DNA of 64,000 nt from positions 1 to 64,000 of the forward strand of contig NZ_JAHDSZ010000004.1 in assembly GCF_018531145.1 (NCBI RefSeq), in the 5' to 3' direction. Under the pieces are notes generated by a model. The model searched no databases. It was not told the DNA's origin and saw nothing but the letters and a program-made list of their open reading frames with translations. The DNA is from Canibacter zhuwentaonis (GTDB lineage Bacteria; Actinomycetota; Actinomycetes; Actinomycetales; Microbacteriaceae). Below, one piece after another: positions 53,960 to 62,366 of the stretch. The translations under genes and the position numbers were made by a program. How positions within the stretch are numbered: the stretch's first letter is position 1; the number at the start of each line of letters is the position of its first letter.

Positions 53960-54811
53960 ATGAACAAGCAGAAGAACACGGCGCGCGCCGATTTTAGGAG
54001 TAAACTTTTTATTTTGCGGCGGATCGGGATGGCCGCTGCCGTGCTGGTTTTAGTGACCGTGTTTTTGTGGGCACTGTTTCCGGGGCTGTTTACACAGTTC
54101 AGCCCGACCGAGTCGGTTGGTGCGTCACTGCAGGATCCCAGCGCGGCGCACCTGTTCGGCACCGACGCAACCGGGCGCGATCTTTTTACGCGCGCTGTTT
54201 ACGGTGCCGCTAATTCGCTTGTTGCTGCGGTTGTTGCTGTCGCTGTTGGTTTCACCGTTGGAGTGAGTTTGGGTGTTGGTGCTGGCGCGGCGGGCGGCTG
54301 GTTTGACACTTTGATTATGCGGTTGGTTGAAGTTCTGCTTGCCGTGCCGAGCCTGTTGCTGTCGCTAAGTGTTGTAATATTGCTTGGGTTTGGCACTGTG
54401 AACGCGGCTATTGCGGTTGGTGTTACCTCGGTTGCGATCTTTGCGCGGCTGGCGCGGGCGCAGGTTTTACAGGTGCGCGCAAGTGAGTATGTGGAGGCGG
54501 CCTACGGTTCCGGTGGAAACTTTCTAGGGGTGCTCTGGCGTCATATTCTGCCAAACTCAATGACACCCGTTGTGGCGCTTGCAACACTGCAGCTGGGATC
54601 CGCTATTTTGCAAATATCAACGCTCGGGTTTTTGGGCTATGGCGCGCCGCCACCAACACCCGAGTGGGGTTTGCTGATTGCCGAGGGGCGCGATTATGTT
54701 GCTACTGCGTGGTGGCTTACGGTGCTGCCGGGGTTGTTGGTGGTTGCGGTGGTGCTGGCAACCAATAAGTTGAGTCGGGCTATTGGAGGCGAGAATAAAA
54801 ATGAGCAATAA
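53960..54811 (+). CDS. peptide-type ABC importer permease (DppC-like)
   Basis: A 283-residue permease. N-terminal helix near 17-40, then the DppC-type sequence SVGASLQDPSAAHLFGTDATGRDLFTRAVYGAANSL. EAA loop RASEYVEAAYGSGGNFLGVLWRHILPNSMTPV. I start at ATG 53960, one base past the DppB-like stop, with GGGGAGGAG upstream. It forms the channel together with the previous permease. Confidence 0.9.
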   Translation: MNKQKNTARADFRSKLFILRRIGMAAAVLVLVTVFLWALFPGLFTQFSPTESVGASLQDPSAAHLFGTDATGRDLFTRAVYGAANSLVAAVVAVAVGFTVGVSLGVGAGAAGGWFDTLIMRLVEVLLAVPSLLLSLSVVILLGFGTVNAAIAVGVTSVAIFARLARAQVLQVRASEYVEAAYGSGGNFLGVLWRHILPNSMTPVVALATLQLGSAILQISTLGFLGYGAPPPTPEWGLLIAEGRDYVATAWWLTVLPGLLVVAVVLATNKLSRAIGGENKNEQ

Positions 54812-56552
54812 CGCACAAGAATCGACCAGATCACTGCTTAGCATTAAGGATCTGGGGGTTTCGTACGCGAGCCGTGACGGTCTGACCGCAGCTGTTAAAA
54901 ACGTTAGCTTCACGGTGCGCCGCGGCGAAGTTACTGCGTTGGTGGGCGAGTCGGGGTCGGGTAAATCAACCGTTGCAAACACGGTAATGGGGATTTTGCC
55001 GTATTCCGCGCTGGTGCAGGGCGAGGCACTATTACAATTGGACAGCGGATCGCTTGCTCTAAACCGCCTTGGTTTGCGGCAGCTGCAGCGTGTGCGCGGT
55101 CGGGAGGTGGCGCTTGTGCCGCAGGATCCGGGCAATTCTTTGAACCCGGTGAGCACCGTCGGAGGCAGTATTGCCGAGGCGATGCGCGTGCACGGTGTGC
55201 GTGATAAGAGAAAACTACGCACCCGGGTTTTAGAGCTGCTCGAGCTGGTGGGCATTGACAATCCTACGCGCCGCATTGAGCAGTATCCGCACGAGTTTTC
55301 AGGAGGTATGCGGCAGCGGGTTTTGATTGCCGCGGCGGTTGCTAATAACCCTCGCCTGCTGGTGGCGGATGAGCCGACGAGTGCGCTGGACGTGACAGCC
55401 CAGCGCACTGTGCTTGATCTGCTTGATAGCTTGCGTCTCGAGACTGGCATGGGCGTGCTTTTAATCACGCACGATTTAGCGGCTGCGGCGGATCGTGCAA
55501 GTAGTTTTGTTGTGATGCGAGCCGGGCAGGTTGTTGAGAGCGGCGCTGCTGAGGAGGTTATAGGCAACCCCCAAAGTGATTACACGCGCCAGTTACTGGC
55601 GGATTCCGGGCTCGGGTTTGCACAGAAACTACATGGTTTGCAACGCATCGAGGTGAGCGCCGTGACGGATGTTTCACGTGAAACATTCGCGCTGCCTGTG
55701 CTGCACGCGCAGGACTCAGTGCGACCCATGCAGCTTGCCTTGCCTACCCATGAATCTGCGCAATTTTTGATGGTTGAGAAGCTGCGCCAAGAGTATAAAA
55801 TCCGTGGTCAAAAAGAGCCGTTTGTTGCCGCTGATAACATTTCATTCAGTGTTGCGCGGTCTAAAACGCACGCAATAGTGGGCGAATCTGGCTCCGGCAA
55901 AACAACGGTCGGCAGAATCATTGCGGGCTTTGTTGCTCCGGTTGCGGGCAGTGTGCGACTTAACGGTGATCCGCTGAGCGGGTTGCACAGCGCAGATTTG
56001 GCGCGAATGCGCCGGCGAGTGCAGCTCGTGTACCAAAATCCCTATGGTTCGCTCGATCCGCGAATGCGAATCGGCAAAACCCTTGCCGAGCCGCTGCGCA
56101 ATTTTAAGCTGTGCAAGTCTGGCGAGATTAGCGAGCAAGTTACCGAGGCGCTTGAACGTGTAGGCCTGCCCGCCAATTTTGCTAAGCGTATGCCGCACGA
56201 GCTCTCCGGCGGACAGCGACAGCGGATCGCCATTGCCCGTGCGCTGATACCAAATCCCGAGTTGGTTGTGCTCGATGAGGCTGTGAGCGCGCTGGATGTG
56301 ACCGTGCAGGCGCAGATTCTGCGACTATTGCAGCGGTTGCAGCAGGAGTTTGGCCTGACCTACGTTTTTATTTCGCACGATCTCTCGGTTGTGCATCGCA
56401 TCGCGGACACGGTTTCTGTTATGCAGCATGGGCGGCAGGTTGAAACGGGGAATGTGGCGGATATTTTTGCGCGCCCGTCTCACGCCTACACAAAGCAACT
56501 GCTGGAGGCGATTCCGGGCAAAAACCTTGCTAGCTATGCTGTCGCTAGTTAG
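54801..56552 (+). CDS. fused dual-ATPase (DppD-DppF) of the importer
   Basis: A 583-residue protein with two complete ATPase domains. First: Walker A GESGSGKST (about 49-57), LSGGMRQR-like FSGGMRQRV, VADEPTSALD. Second: GESGSGKTT (about 360), LSGGQRQRIAIARAL, VVLDEAVSALDV. OppC-motif-like tails after each domain suit oligopeptide systems. The linker between domains contains a perfect parS site (55670-55685) read as DVSRET. The start is ATG 54801, eleven bases before the previous stop. Confidence 0.93.
   Translation: MSNNAQESTRSLLSIKDLGVSYASRDGLTAAVKNVSFTVRRGEVTALVGESGSGKSTVANTVMGILPYSALVQGEALLQLDSGSLALNRLGLRQLQRVRGREVALVPQDPGNSLNPVSTVGGSIAEAMRVHGVRDKRKLRTRVLELLELVGIDNPTRRIEQYPHEFSGGMRQRVLIAAAVANNPRLLVADEPTSALDVTAQRTVLDLLDSLRLETGMGVLLITHDLAAAADRASSFVVMRAGQVVESGAAEEVIGNPQSDYTRQLLADSGLGFAQKLHGLQRIEVSAVTDVSRETFALPVLHAQDSVRPMQLALPTHESAQFLMVEKLRQEYKIRGQKEPFVAADNISFSVARSKTHAIVGESGSGKTTVGRIIAGFVAPVAGSVRLNGDPLSGLHSADLARMRRRVQLVYQNPYGSLDPRMRIGKTLAEPLRNFKLCKSGEISEQVTEALERVGLPANFAKRMPHELSGGQRQRIAIARALIPNPELVVLDEAVSALDVTVQAQILRLLQRLQQEFGLTYVFISHDLSVVHRIADTVSVMQHGRQVETGNVADIFARPSHAYTKQLLEAIPGKNLASYAVAS
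55670..55685. promoter_or_regulatory. parS site 7 (inside dual-ATPase gene)
   Basis: Perfect TGTTTCACGTGAAACA in the segment coding for the linker between the two ATPase domains. It is the rightmost parS seen. Confidence 0.96.
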
Positions 56553-56710
56553 TGTTTGTTGCGCTACTTCTGCGAGGCATTGAACCGCGCGGGGTATGCT
56601 GTGCGACGCAAAACTGCGCGACGGCAGCCAGCTGGCGGAATACGCCGTTTTGTGCTACGATGTTGATGTTGTATGCCCTATATAGGCTATTAAGCAACAG
56701 GCACATTTGC

Positions 56711-56753
56711 CCTCCTGTCACGGAGATACCGTGGCCGTAGAGTCCGAAGGAGG
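56711..56753 (+). promoter_or_regulatory. S6:S18-type autoregulatory leader of rpsF
   Basis: CCTCCT (56711-56716) can pair with the SD AGGAGG (56748-56753). Inside are a hairpin CACGG-AGATA-CCGTG (56719-56733) and two CCG triplets (56735-56737, 56744-56746) in an asymmetric bulge. This matches the S6:S18-binding motif found before rpsF, which represses translation. Pairings are by eye. Confidence 0.65.
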
Positions 56754-56762
56754 TGGGTCTTA

Positions 56763-57098
56763 GTGCATCCATACGAGTTAATGGTAATTCTCGATCCAAG
56801 CACTGATGAGCGCACAGTGCAGAGCACAATAGAAAAGTACCTTTCTGTTGTGACTGCTAATGGCGGTTCAATTGACAACCTAGACATCTGGGGAAAGCGT
56901 CGCTTGGCTTATGAGATCAAGAAGCAGAGCGAAGGTATTTACGTTGTGGCTGAGTTTACAGCTACTCCTGCTGCTACCGCAGAGCTAGATCGTCAGCTTG
57001 GTTTGCTCGAGTCGGTTTTGCGCACAAAAGTTTTGCGTAATGACGAACTTTTGGCACAAAAAGCATCGCGTCGCAATCGTGAGCAAGTGAAGGCTTAA
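56763..57098 (+). CDS. rpsF: ribosomal protein S6
   Basis: A 111-residue small-subunit protein ([23 protein letters not shown] ... [27 protein letters not shown]), full-length for the family. The start is GTG at 56763, nine bases after AGGAGG. It binds S18 in the ribosome and may bind its own leader. First gene of rpsF-ssb-rpsR-rplI. Confidence 0.97.
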   Translation: MHPYELMVILDPSTDERTVQSTIEKYLSVVTANGGSIDNLDIWGKRRLAYEIKKQSEGIYVVAEFTATPAATAELDRQLGLLESVLRTKVLRNDELLAQKASRRNREQVKA

Positions 57099-57103
57099 CT
57101 ACT

Positions 57104-57658
57104 ATGTACGAACCTCAAATCACAGTGGTTGGAAACCTTGTTGCTGATCCAGAGCTACGTGTTTCTCAGGGTTCTGGCAATGAGTGGGTTACTTTCCGTG
57201 TTGCGGCAACACCGCGCATTAAAGATCGCCAGACTCAGGCTTGGACTGACGGCGAAACATTATGGTTAGGATGCCGTGCATACGGTGAAATGGCTCAGAA
57301 TATCGCCAAGTCGATTAGAAAAGGTGATCGCGTACTAGTTCAGGGTCGCCTCAGCGCCCGCACCTACACCGACAGCCAGGGGCAGCAGCGTACCAGTCTT
57401 GATCTTGATGTTGACGAGATTGGTCCGTCACTGTGGCGTGCAGTTGCGCAGGTAACTCGCATTAAATCGGGCGGTCAGTCCGGGCAGTTTGGTGCTGCAC
57501 CGGTGAATCATATTCAGCCACAGGGGCAAAGCGGGTGGGTTGCAGCTGAGAGCACTCCGTGGAATCCCTCGGCTGGTGGAGCTATTCCGCCGCAGCGGGC
57601 ACAGGGTGATCTTAACGGAGCACAGTCGGGTGGTTTGAATTCCGACCTTGATTTTTAG
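57104..57658 (+). CDS. ssb: single-stranded DNA-binding protein
   Basis: A 184-residue protein with an N-terminal OB fold (ITVVGNLVADPELRVSQGSGNEWVTFRVAATPR, WLGCRAYGEMAQNIAKSIRKGDRVLVQGRLSARTYTD). The Gly/Gln/Pro-rich tail ends in DLDF, the acidic tip by which SSB recruits partners. It follows rpsF by five bases. Confidence 0.96.
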   Translation: MYEPQITVVGNLVADPELRVSQGSGNEWVTFRVAATPRIKDRQTQAWTDGETLWLGCRAYGEMAQNIAKSIRKGDRVLVQGRLSARTYTDSQGQQRTSLDLDVDEIGPSLWRAVAQVTRIKSGGQSGQFGAAPVNHIQPQGQSGWVAAESTPWNPSAGGAIPPQRAQGDLNGAQSGGLNSDLDF

Positions 57659-57728
57659 ATAGCTCGTCAATTAGGCAGGCTAAATAGGTTCAATATGCCC
57701 ATTTGGGCGCGATTAGAAAGATTTTAAA

Positions 57729-57983
57729 ATGGCAGGAAAAGCAAGCGGAGCCCGAAAGGGTCGCAGTAAAGCAGCTAAGCTGCTTGCACCAGTAAAAAAG
57801 CAGACTGTTGGCGTTATTGATTATAAAGACGTTGCAATGCTAAGGAAGTTCATTTCAGAGCGCGGCAAAATTCGTTCACGCCGGATTACAGGTGTTTCGG
57901 TTCAGGAACAGCGTCTGCTCGCAAAAGCGATTAAAAACGCTCGCGAGATGGCATTGCTCCCATATTCAGGCTCAGGTCGCTAA
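57729..57983 (+). CDS. rpsR: ribosomal protein S18
   Basis: An 84-residue basic protein with the S18 core [49 protein letters not shown]. It pairs with S6 on the 30S platform. It lies 70 bases after ssb. Confidence 0.97.
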   Translation: MAGKASGARKGRSKAAKLLAPVKKQTVGVIDYKDVAMLRKFISERGKIRSRRITGVSVQEQRLLAKAIKNAREMALLPYSGSGR

Positions 57984-57996
57984 GGGGGAGATGATC

Positions 57997-58446
57997 ATGG
58001 CGAAAATTATTCTTACAAACGAAGTACAGGGTCTCGGTTCAGCCGGTGACGTTGCAGAGGTGAAGAACGGCTACGCGCGTAACTATCTTGTGCCGCAGGG
58101 GTTCGCTGTTATGTGGACTCGCGGTGGTGCAGCGCAGGTTGAGCAGATCTGCAGGGCTCGTGAGGCACGCGCCCTGGCGACTGTTGAAGAGGCTCAGGAG
58201 CTCAAAGCTAAGCTTGAGGCTCAGAAGATTAAGCTCTACGTTAAAACCGGTGCTGCTGGGCGTATGTTTGGCTCTGTAAAACCTGCTCACGTGGCGGGCG
58301 CTGTTACGGAATCCGGTATCGGCGAGGTTGATAAGCGTAAAATCACCGTGCCAACTATCAAGCGGACTGGCGACCACAGTGCTGTTATCCACCTCCATGA
58401 GGGCGTGGATGCAAACATTGTGCTGCAGGTAATTTCAGCTAAATAA
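57997..58446 (+). CDS. rplI: ribosomal protein L9
   Basis: A 149-residue large-subunit protein. N-terminal domain [37 protein letters not shown], then the helical linker (about 50-75) and RNA-binding C-terminal domain. I start at ATG 57997 after GGGGAG; 13 bases separate it from rpsR. In related genomes dnaB follows; here the operon ends. Confidence 0.97.
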   Translation: MAKIILTNEVQGLGSAGDVAEVKNGYARNYLVPQGFAVMWTRGGAAQVEQICRAREARALATVEEAQELKAKLEAQKIKLYVKTGAAGRMFGSVKPAHVAGAVTESGIGEVDKRKITVPTIKRTGDHSAVIHLHEGVDANIVLQVISAK

Positions 58447-58464
58447 CGGCTGTAACGCTACATT

Positions 58465-58505
58465 AGGGGTACTTGCGGGGTTTCCATACGCACCCAAGTA
58501 CCCCT
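58465..58505 (+). terminator. terminator after rplI
   Basis: Stem AGGGGTACTTG/CAAGTACCCCT (58465-58475 with 58495-58505). Only a weak T tract follows (TTGGCTTAAATT). Confidence 0.6.
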
Positions 58506-58697
58506 TGGCTTAAATTACGTCGTTGTGGTGCTTGCTGTGATTGCAAAGCGGATCGCGAGTGCTGGGACGCTGGAGTACTGGGCAAACTCCGGAGCGCGGT
58601 CGAGCAGCCGCTCTGCACCGGCAGGTGTGCATCGTCGCGTATTTAATTTGCAAAACTATCGTGTTTGATGTTAAACTGCTTTAGTTGTAAAACACGC
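58506..58697. other. intergenic, possible gene tail remnant on minus strand
   Basis: A minus-strand frame ending TAA at 58515-58517 reads AERLLDRAPEFAQYSSVPAL and is protein-like, but it has no start and is cut after about 40 codons. Probably a decayed end of a lost gene. Confidence 0.25.
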
Positions 58698-58769
<72 letters not shown>

Positions 58770-58803
58770 CCAGGTCTTATTATTTAATAATTTAGGCTTA
58801 TGC

Positions 58804-58877
58804 GGCTGAGTAGCTCAGGTGGTTAGAGCGCACGACTCATAATCGTGAGGTCGCGGGTTCGAGTCCCGCTTCAGCTA
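58804..58877 (+). tRNA. tRNA-Met (CAT anticodon, elongator type)
   Basis: GGCTGAGTAGCTCAGG start, anticodon loop CTCATAA (CAT), T-arm GCGGGTTCGAGTCCCGC, 3' TTCAGCT plus A. The first pair is G-T and no CCA is encoded. The lack of the initiator C-A mismatch with three GC pairs suggests the elongator. Confidence 0.92.
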
Positions 58878-58944
58878 CGGCTTAAAAGCTTGATCTTGCA
58901 GAGAATTTAGGGTTTCTTTTCATTTTCTTTTGCTAGTAGTTGCC

Positions 58945-59169
58945 TTAAGGAATCCCAAATATATTCCTGCCGCTCGCTATCATGTATTCGACCGCCACTT
59001 CAGCAGCTGCTTCGTGTAAAGAAAGAGGTAATAAAGCGACACAAGCATTAGCATCGTTACTAAAACTCAACTCCAGGCTTGCTCCTAATTTTTGCAAATA
59101 ATCCCCCAAGCAAAGCCATATAAGACCAGTACTTCACAAGCTCTCGGTTGGTTCGGTTAAGGTTTTCAA
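58945..59169 (-). pseudogene. degraded small gene
   Basis: On the minus strand AGGAGG precedes TTG (59169); the frame begins MKTLTEPTESL and is then stopped by TGA. The same frame further on is open and protein-like (LQKLGASLELSFSNDANACV, then ALLPLSLHEAAAEVAVEYMI) to TAA at 58945. A neighbouring frame over the first part also reads naturally (NRTNRELVKYWSYMALLGGL), suggesting frameshifts as well. I do not recognise the family. Confidence 0.4.
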
Positions 59170-59290
59170 GGTAGCACCTCCTATGAGACTAAGAATCTTG
59201 TTAAAATCCTGTCCGTATCTACCTATTCTTAGAATACAGCGGATTTTTTTGCGTGTTTATCATAACCAATGATTGCGCTTCTGCGGGTTG

Positions 59291-59659
59291 CTAGTTTTTC
59301 TTAACCACTTGAGATTTGAGATAGATCTGACCCACACCTGGTATTTTGGCTTCAATATCGTGACCGTTGACCGGGGTTGAGAGCAGACGAATGCCGCGCA
59401 CTTTTGTGCCGGCTTTAATTGAGTCTGAGCCTTTTAGTTTTAGTGATTTTACAACCGTGACACTGTCGCCGTCGCGCAGTTCATTGCCCACAGAGTCGCG
59501 CAGCGTATCCGCTTCCCATTGCAAGGCAGAGCCGGTTTCGACAGCGCCCTGCGGTATCCACTCGTGCGCGCACACGGGGCAAACTAGGAGTGCGCCGTTT
59601 TCGTAGGTGTAATTCTCGTGGCACTCGGGGCAGGCTTGCAGGGTGGTGGTGTCAGACAT
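59291..59659 (-). CDS. YjdM/PhnA-family zinc-ribbon protein
   Basis: A 122-residue protein. The N-terminal zinc ribbon has CPECHENYTYENGALLVCPVC (Cys at about 9, 12, 27, 30); the C-terminal YjdM domain has LRDGDSVTVVKSLKLKGSDSIKAGTKVRGIRL and GHDIEAKIPGVGQIYLKSQVVKK. Although called PhnA in older annotations, the family is not essential for phosphonate use and its role is unclear. It follows hemD by 16 bases. Confidence 0.88.
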   Translation of the reverse strand: MSDTTTLQACPECHENYTYENGALLVCPVCAHEWIPQGAVETGSALQWEADTLRDSVGNELRDGDSVTVVKSLKLKGSDSIKAGTKVRGIRLLSTPVNGHDIEAKIPGVGQIYLKSQVVKKN

Positions 59660-59675
59660 ATAATCTCGTTTCGTT

Positions 59676-60467
59676 CTAATCCATCATATCGGCGGGATTT
59701 AGAGCTCCCAGAACTGTTTGCACGAGTGCGTGCCGCTGCGCTTCTATGAGCTCATTTTCGCTGCGTTCGGGCAGCTCTAGCGCGGCCGCTTCGGCCCGTG
59801 CTTTTTTGCCGATACACGCGATAAGAGTTGTCTCTGGCCTGTTAGCGAACTGTTTTGCTACCTCACGGGCGATTTGCGGGGACGAAATCAGCAGGGCGTT
59901 TATTTCACCTTTGGCGATATCCTCGCGGATGTGAATGGACGCAGGAACCCCCACAGTGCGATATGCGACCAGCTGGGTTACGTCGTGCCCGCGCTCTATT
60001 AAACCGAGTGACAGCACGGGTTTTGCGGCGTCTGAGCGCAGTGTTAGAACCCGCAGGGTTTTGGTTTGGTTGATTTCGGGCCAGGATTTCAACAGCCCTT
60101 GTGTTGTGGGGTCAGAATCATCGGTTGTGCGTGCCACCTCGTAGCCGGCCTCAACAAAAGCGGCGTGGGTTGTTTCGCCAACAACGGCAACTTGTGTGCG
60201 CTTTGCGATTTTAATGTTGTGATGGTTGAGAATATCTACAATTGTCGGGTTTGTTGCGGTGACCCAGTCAAAATAGCCGGCCTCTAGTTTTGACAGGCTT
60301 TCACGCAGCCGCTCTTGCTCGCTCGTGTGAGCAAAATCAATCAGGGGTGAGATAACCGGTGCGGCGCCTTGCATGCGAAGAGCTTTTGCCACCACATGCC
60401 CCCATGCTCCGCCACGAGGCACAAGCACGCTCAGTCCGGCGAGGCTAGTATCTTCTTGTTTAGTCAT
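59676..60467 (-). CDS. hemD: uroporphyrinogen-III synthase-like protein
   Basis: A 263-residue HemD-family protein with two similar alpha/beta halves: GLSVLVPRGGAWGHVVAKALRMQGAAPVISPLIDF and DWVTATNPTIVDIL; then RVLTLRSDAAKPVLSLGLIERGHDVTQLVAYRTV and ALLISSPQIAREVAKQF. HemD enzymes have little strict conservation, so the call rests on overall pattern. I start at ATG 60467 (GGAG just before); GTG 60476 is the open alternative. No other haem genes are in the window. Confidence 0.8.
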   Translation of the reverse strand: MTKQEDTSLAGLSVLVPRGGAWGHVVAKALRMQGAAPVISPLIDFAHTSEQERLRESLSKLEAGYFDWVTATNPTIVDILNHHNIKIAKRTQVAVVGETTHAAFVEAGYEVARTTDDSDPTTQGLLKSWPEINQTKTLRVLTLRSDAAKPVLSLGLIERGHDVTQLVAYRTVGVPASIHIREDIAKGEINALLISSPQIAREVAKQFANRPETTLIACIGKKARAEAAALELPERSENELIEAQRHALVQTVLGALNPADMMD

Positions 60468-60496
60468 AGACTCCACTTAGTTTCCAATAAACAAGA

Positions 60497-60531
60497 CCAA
60501 CAAAACAATCTGCAAAAGATGATTTTGTTGG
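60497..60531 (-). terminator. stem-loop downstream of DUF3618 gene
   Basis: Stem CCAACAAAA/TTTTGTTGG (60497-60505 with 60523-60531), with a T-rich sequence past it on the minus strand. It could end the 61.6-60.6 kb minus-strand operon. Confidence 0.5.
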
Positions 60532-60614
60532 CCTCGGTGCACAAACAGATGCTCTGCTATTTTCGTTTGTTATCGGAAAATATGCAAATAAGACATCGCT
60601 AACATCGTAAATGT

Positions 60615-60878
60615 TTAGTTGAGTTTCTCAATTATTGCTTTGATCCCAAAACACATGGCAACTGCGGTTGTAACAGCAGCAGCCCCAATCAGAGCTGTAA
60701 ATCCGAGCGGATTTTTACGGCGAAAATCAATCACCTGCTGTTTTCTGTGAGCAATTTCTTGATCGATCCGCTTTGGAATATCAAGGCGCTGCTCGAGTAA
60801 ATTGAGGGTTTGCTGCAGATCCATATGCGCGGCGCGTGCCTGTGCTAGATCTGAAGGTGATGTTTTGTTCTCTGACAT
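60615..60878 (-). CDS. DUF3618-like membrane-anchored protein
   Basis: An 87-residue protein. Its soluble helical part (about 1-55; LEQRLDIPKRIDQEIAHRKQQ) is followed by one membrane helix (NPLGFTALIGAAAVTTAVAMCFGIKAI). This is the pattern of DUF3618 proteins, which in Actinobacteria sit beside Holin-X proteins. ATG 60878 follows GGGAG and overlaps the upstream stop. Function unknown. Confidence 0.7.
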   Translation of the reverse strand: MSENKTSPSDLAQARAAHMDLQQTLNLLEQRLDIPKRIDQEIAHRKQQVIDFRRKNPLGFTALIGAAAVTTAVAMCFGIKAIIEKLN

Positions 60879-61333
60879 TACTCCCAAACTCCTTTATTGC
60901 CCGGTTTTGTTCCGGCCTTGCCCGGCTGAGTGAAAACCTGTTCGGCGCTTGCTTTAACGTTTTTTGCTGCCCGCAGGTCTTGTTTAACGCGCGCGATTGT
61001 TTGATGCGGTACGGGATTGCCCTTTTTGAGCAGCAGAATCCCGACTATTACGAGGACGACAACCGTTAAGAAGCCGGTGCCACCGATAATCAACGCTGCT
61101 AGCCATACCGGTAGCGCCTCGCTAATGCCCGCAACCGCAGACGCAAGAAGCACTGCTGTGCTCCAGAAAAGCACCACGAGCGAAATAATAAACAGCACTA
61201 ACCCGATAACAAGGTTGCGCATACGACCAGAAACCTCGGCTTTAGCGTTTTTTGCTTCGGTCTCGATGATCCGCCCGATTTGACCCGGAAGGCGCGCAAG
61301 AAGTTTAAGCGTGCTAGGTGATTTTTTAACCAC
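60878..61333 (-). CDS. phage-holin-like (Holin-X family) membrane protein
   Basis: A 151-residue protein with two long hydrophobic helices (about 44-72 and 78-102) after an N-terminal basic/amphipathic region, and a charged tail. This is the actinobacterial Holin-X pattern. Despite the family name it is a normal chromosomal envelope gene, not evidence for a prophage. It overlaps the DUF3618 gene by one base. Confidence 0.75.
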   Translation of the reverse strand: MVKKSPSTLKLLARLPGQIGRIIETEAKNAKAEVSGRMRNLVIGLVLFIISLVVLFWSTAVLLASAVAGISEALPVWLAALIIGGTGFLTVVVLVIVGILLLKKGNPVPHQTIARVKQDLRAAKNVKASAEQVFTQPGKAGTKPGNKGVWE

Positions 61334-61370
61334 GACTAATCCTTATTGAAATTTGTTGAGGGCTGGTCTA

Positions 61371-61637
61371 TTACGATTTGCGGCTGGTTTTGCGGGCTTT
61401 TTTGGGGGTGCGCGGCGCAGCTATCATATCGTCGATTTTCTTGCCGATTAGGCGTCGTACATCGTCAGTGCGATCGAGCGCAAACTCTTGTGCTTGATCT
61501 ACGCTGCCCTGCACGATTTTTGTCTGCCATACTTTATTAGCTGCGCTTTTAATTTGCGCATAGCGTTTTTCTCCAGCGCGTGCTCCGAGGATGTACCCCA
61601 CTGTAAGCCCTGTTAAAAGGGTTAATTTGCATCTCAT
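61371..61637 (-). CDS. small YtxH-like membrane-associated protein
   Basis: An 88-residue protein: one N-terminal helix (KLTLLTGLTVGYILGARAG), then a charged amphipathic region and a Lys/Arg-rich end (TPKKARKTSRKS). The GYxLGARAGEKRY motif is found in actinobacterial proteins near Holin-X genes. I start at ATG 61637 after TTTGGAG. First gene of the three-gene minus-strand run. Confidence 0.65.
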   Translation of the reverse strand: MRCKLTLLTGLTVGYILGARAGEKRYAQIKSAANKVWQTKIVQGSVDQAQEFALDRTDDVRRLIGKKIDDMIAAPRTPKKARKTSRKS

Positions 61638-61723
61638 TTTATGCTCCAAATCGTTAAAATGCATTTATGATTAAAATCTTAGTGGTTTTTTCTGTGCACT
61701 AAATACACAAATTGGCAGAGGTT

Positions 61724-62179
61724 ATGAGCATAAGAGTTCTTGCGGTGGGCAAGAAGCATGAAAGCTGGGTTAGCGGTGGAATCTCCAGGTACGAGAGTAG
61801 GCTGCGCAAACCCTGGCTCGTGAAGTGGGAGTTTATGGCGCATTCGGCGCTGCAGAAGGAGCAGGCGCGTGCCTTTGAATCACGCCGCTTGCTGGACAAA
61901 ATCACAGTAAATGATTGGGTTGTGCTACTCGATGAGCGCGGTAAAAATATGACCTCGCCGCAGCTTAGCGCGGTGCTTGCAAAGGAGCTCGCCGGCAGGC
62001 AGGTTGTGGTTATTATCGGCGGTGCATACGGGGTTGATGAGCACGTTAGAGCACGCGCAAACTTGGTCTGGTCGTTATCTAATCTTGTTTTTCCGCACCA
62101 GCTTGTGCGCTTAATTCTTGCCGAGCAGATTTATCGCGCGCAGGAGATTTACGGCGGCAGCCCGTATCACCATGGGTAA
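61724..62179 (+). CDS. rlmH: 23S rRNA (pseudouridine1915-N3) methyltransferase RlmH
   Basis: A 151-residue SPOUT methyltransferase. Landmarks: LAVGKKHESWVSGGISRYESRL, VVLLDERGKNMTSPQLSAVL, VVIIGGAYGVDEHVR, and the C-terminal FPHQLVRLILAEQIYRAQEIYGGSPYHHG with the catalytic-type Tyr-His-His. I start at ATG 61724 (MSIRVL); an upstream TTG at 61712 has no ribosome site. Confidence 0.95.
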   Translation: MSIRVLAVGKKHESWVSGGISRYESRLRKPWLVKWEFMAHSALQKEQARAFESRRLLDKITVNDWVVLLDERGKNMTSPQLSAVLAKELAGRQVVVIIGGAYGVDEHVRARANLVWSLSNLVFPHQLVRLILAEQIYRAQEIYGGSPYHHG

Positions 62180-62197
62180 GTGACCTCTCGTGTTATA

Positions 62198-62320
62198 GCA
62201 GATAAGCTGCTGCCTGTGCCGCCAAACATAAGTGTCCGCCCGTAACGCCATGGATAAGCCGTTGCCTGCACCGCCACGGACAAGTTGCCGCCTATATCGC
62301 TGCGGATAAGCGGTAATACG
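62198..62320. repeat. degenerate tandem repeat, unit about 26-27 bases
   Basis: About four and a half imperfect units of the form GATAAGCCGTTGCCTGCACC-GCCACG, e.g. beginning near 62201, 62227, 62253, 62280 and 62306. It lies just after rlmH. No gene runs through it. Confidence 0.45.
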
Positions 62321-62366
62321 CAGGGTAAAATTTTTAGTGTCCCACCCCCGTCGTATGCTGTTTGGT

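Noticed and set aside
60878-61333. Prophage hint from a holin-like gene
   Set aside because: The Holin-X family is a normal chromosomal family in Actinobacteria, and no other phage genes are nearby.
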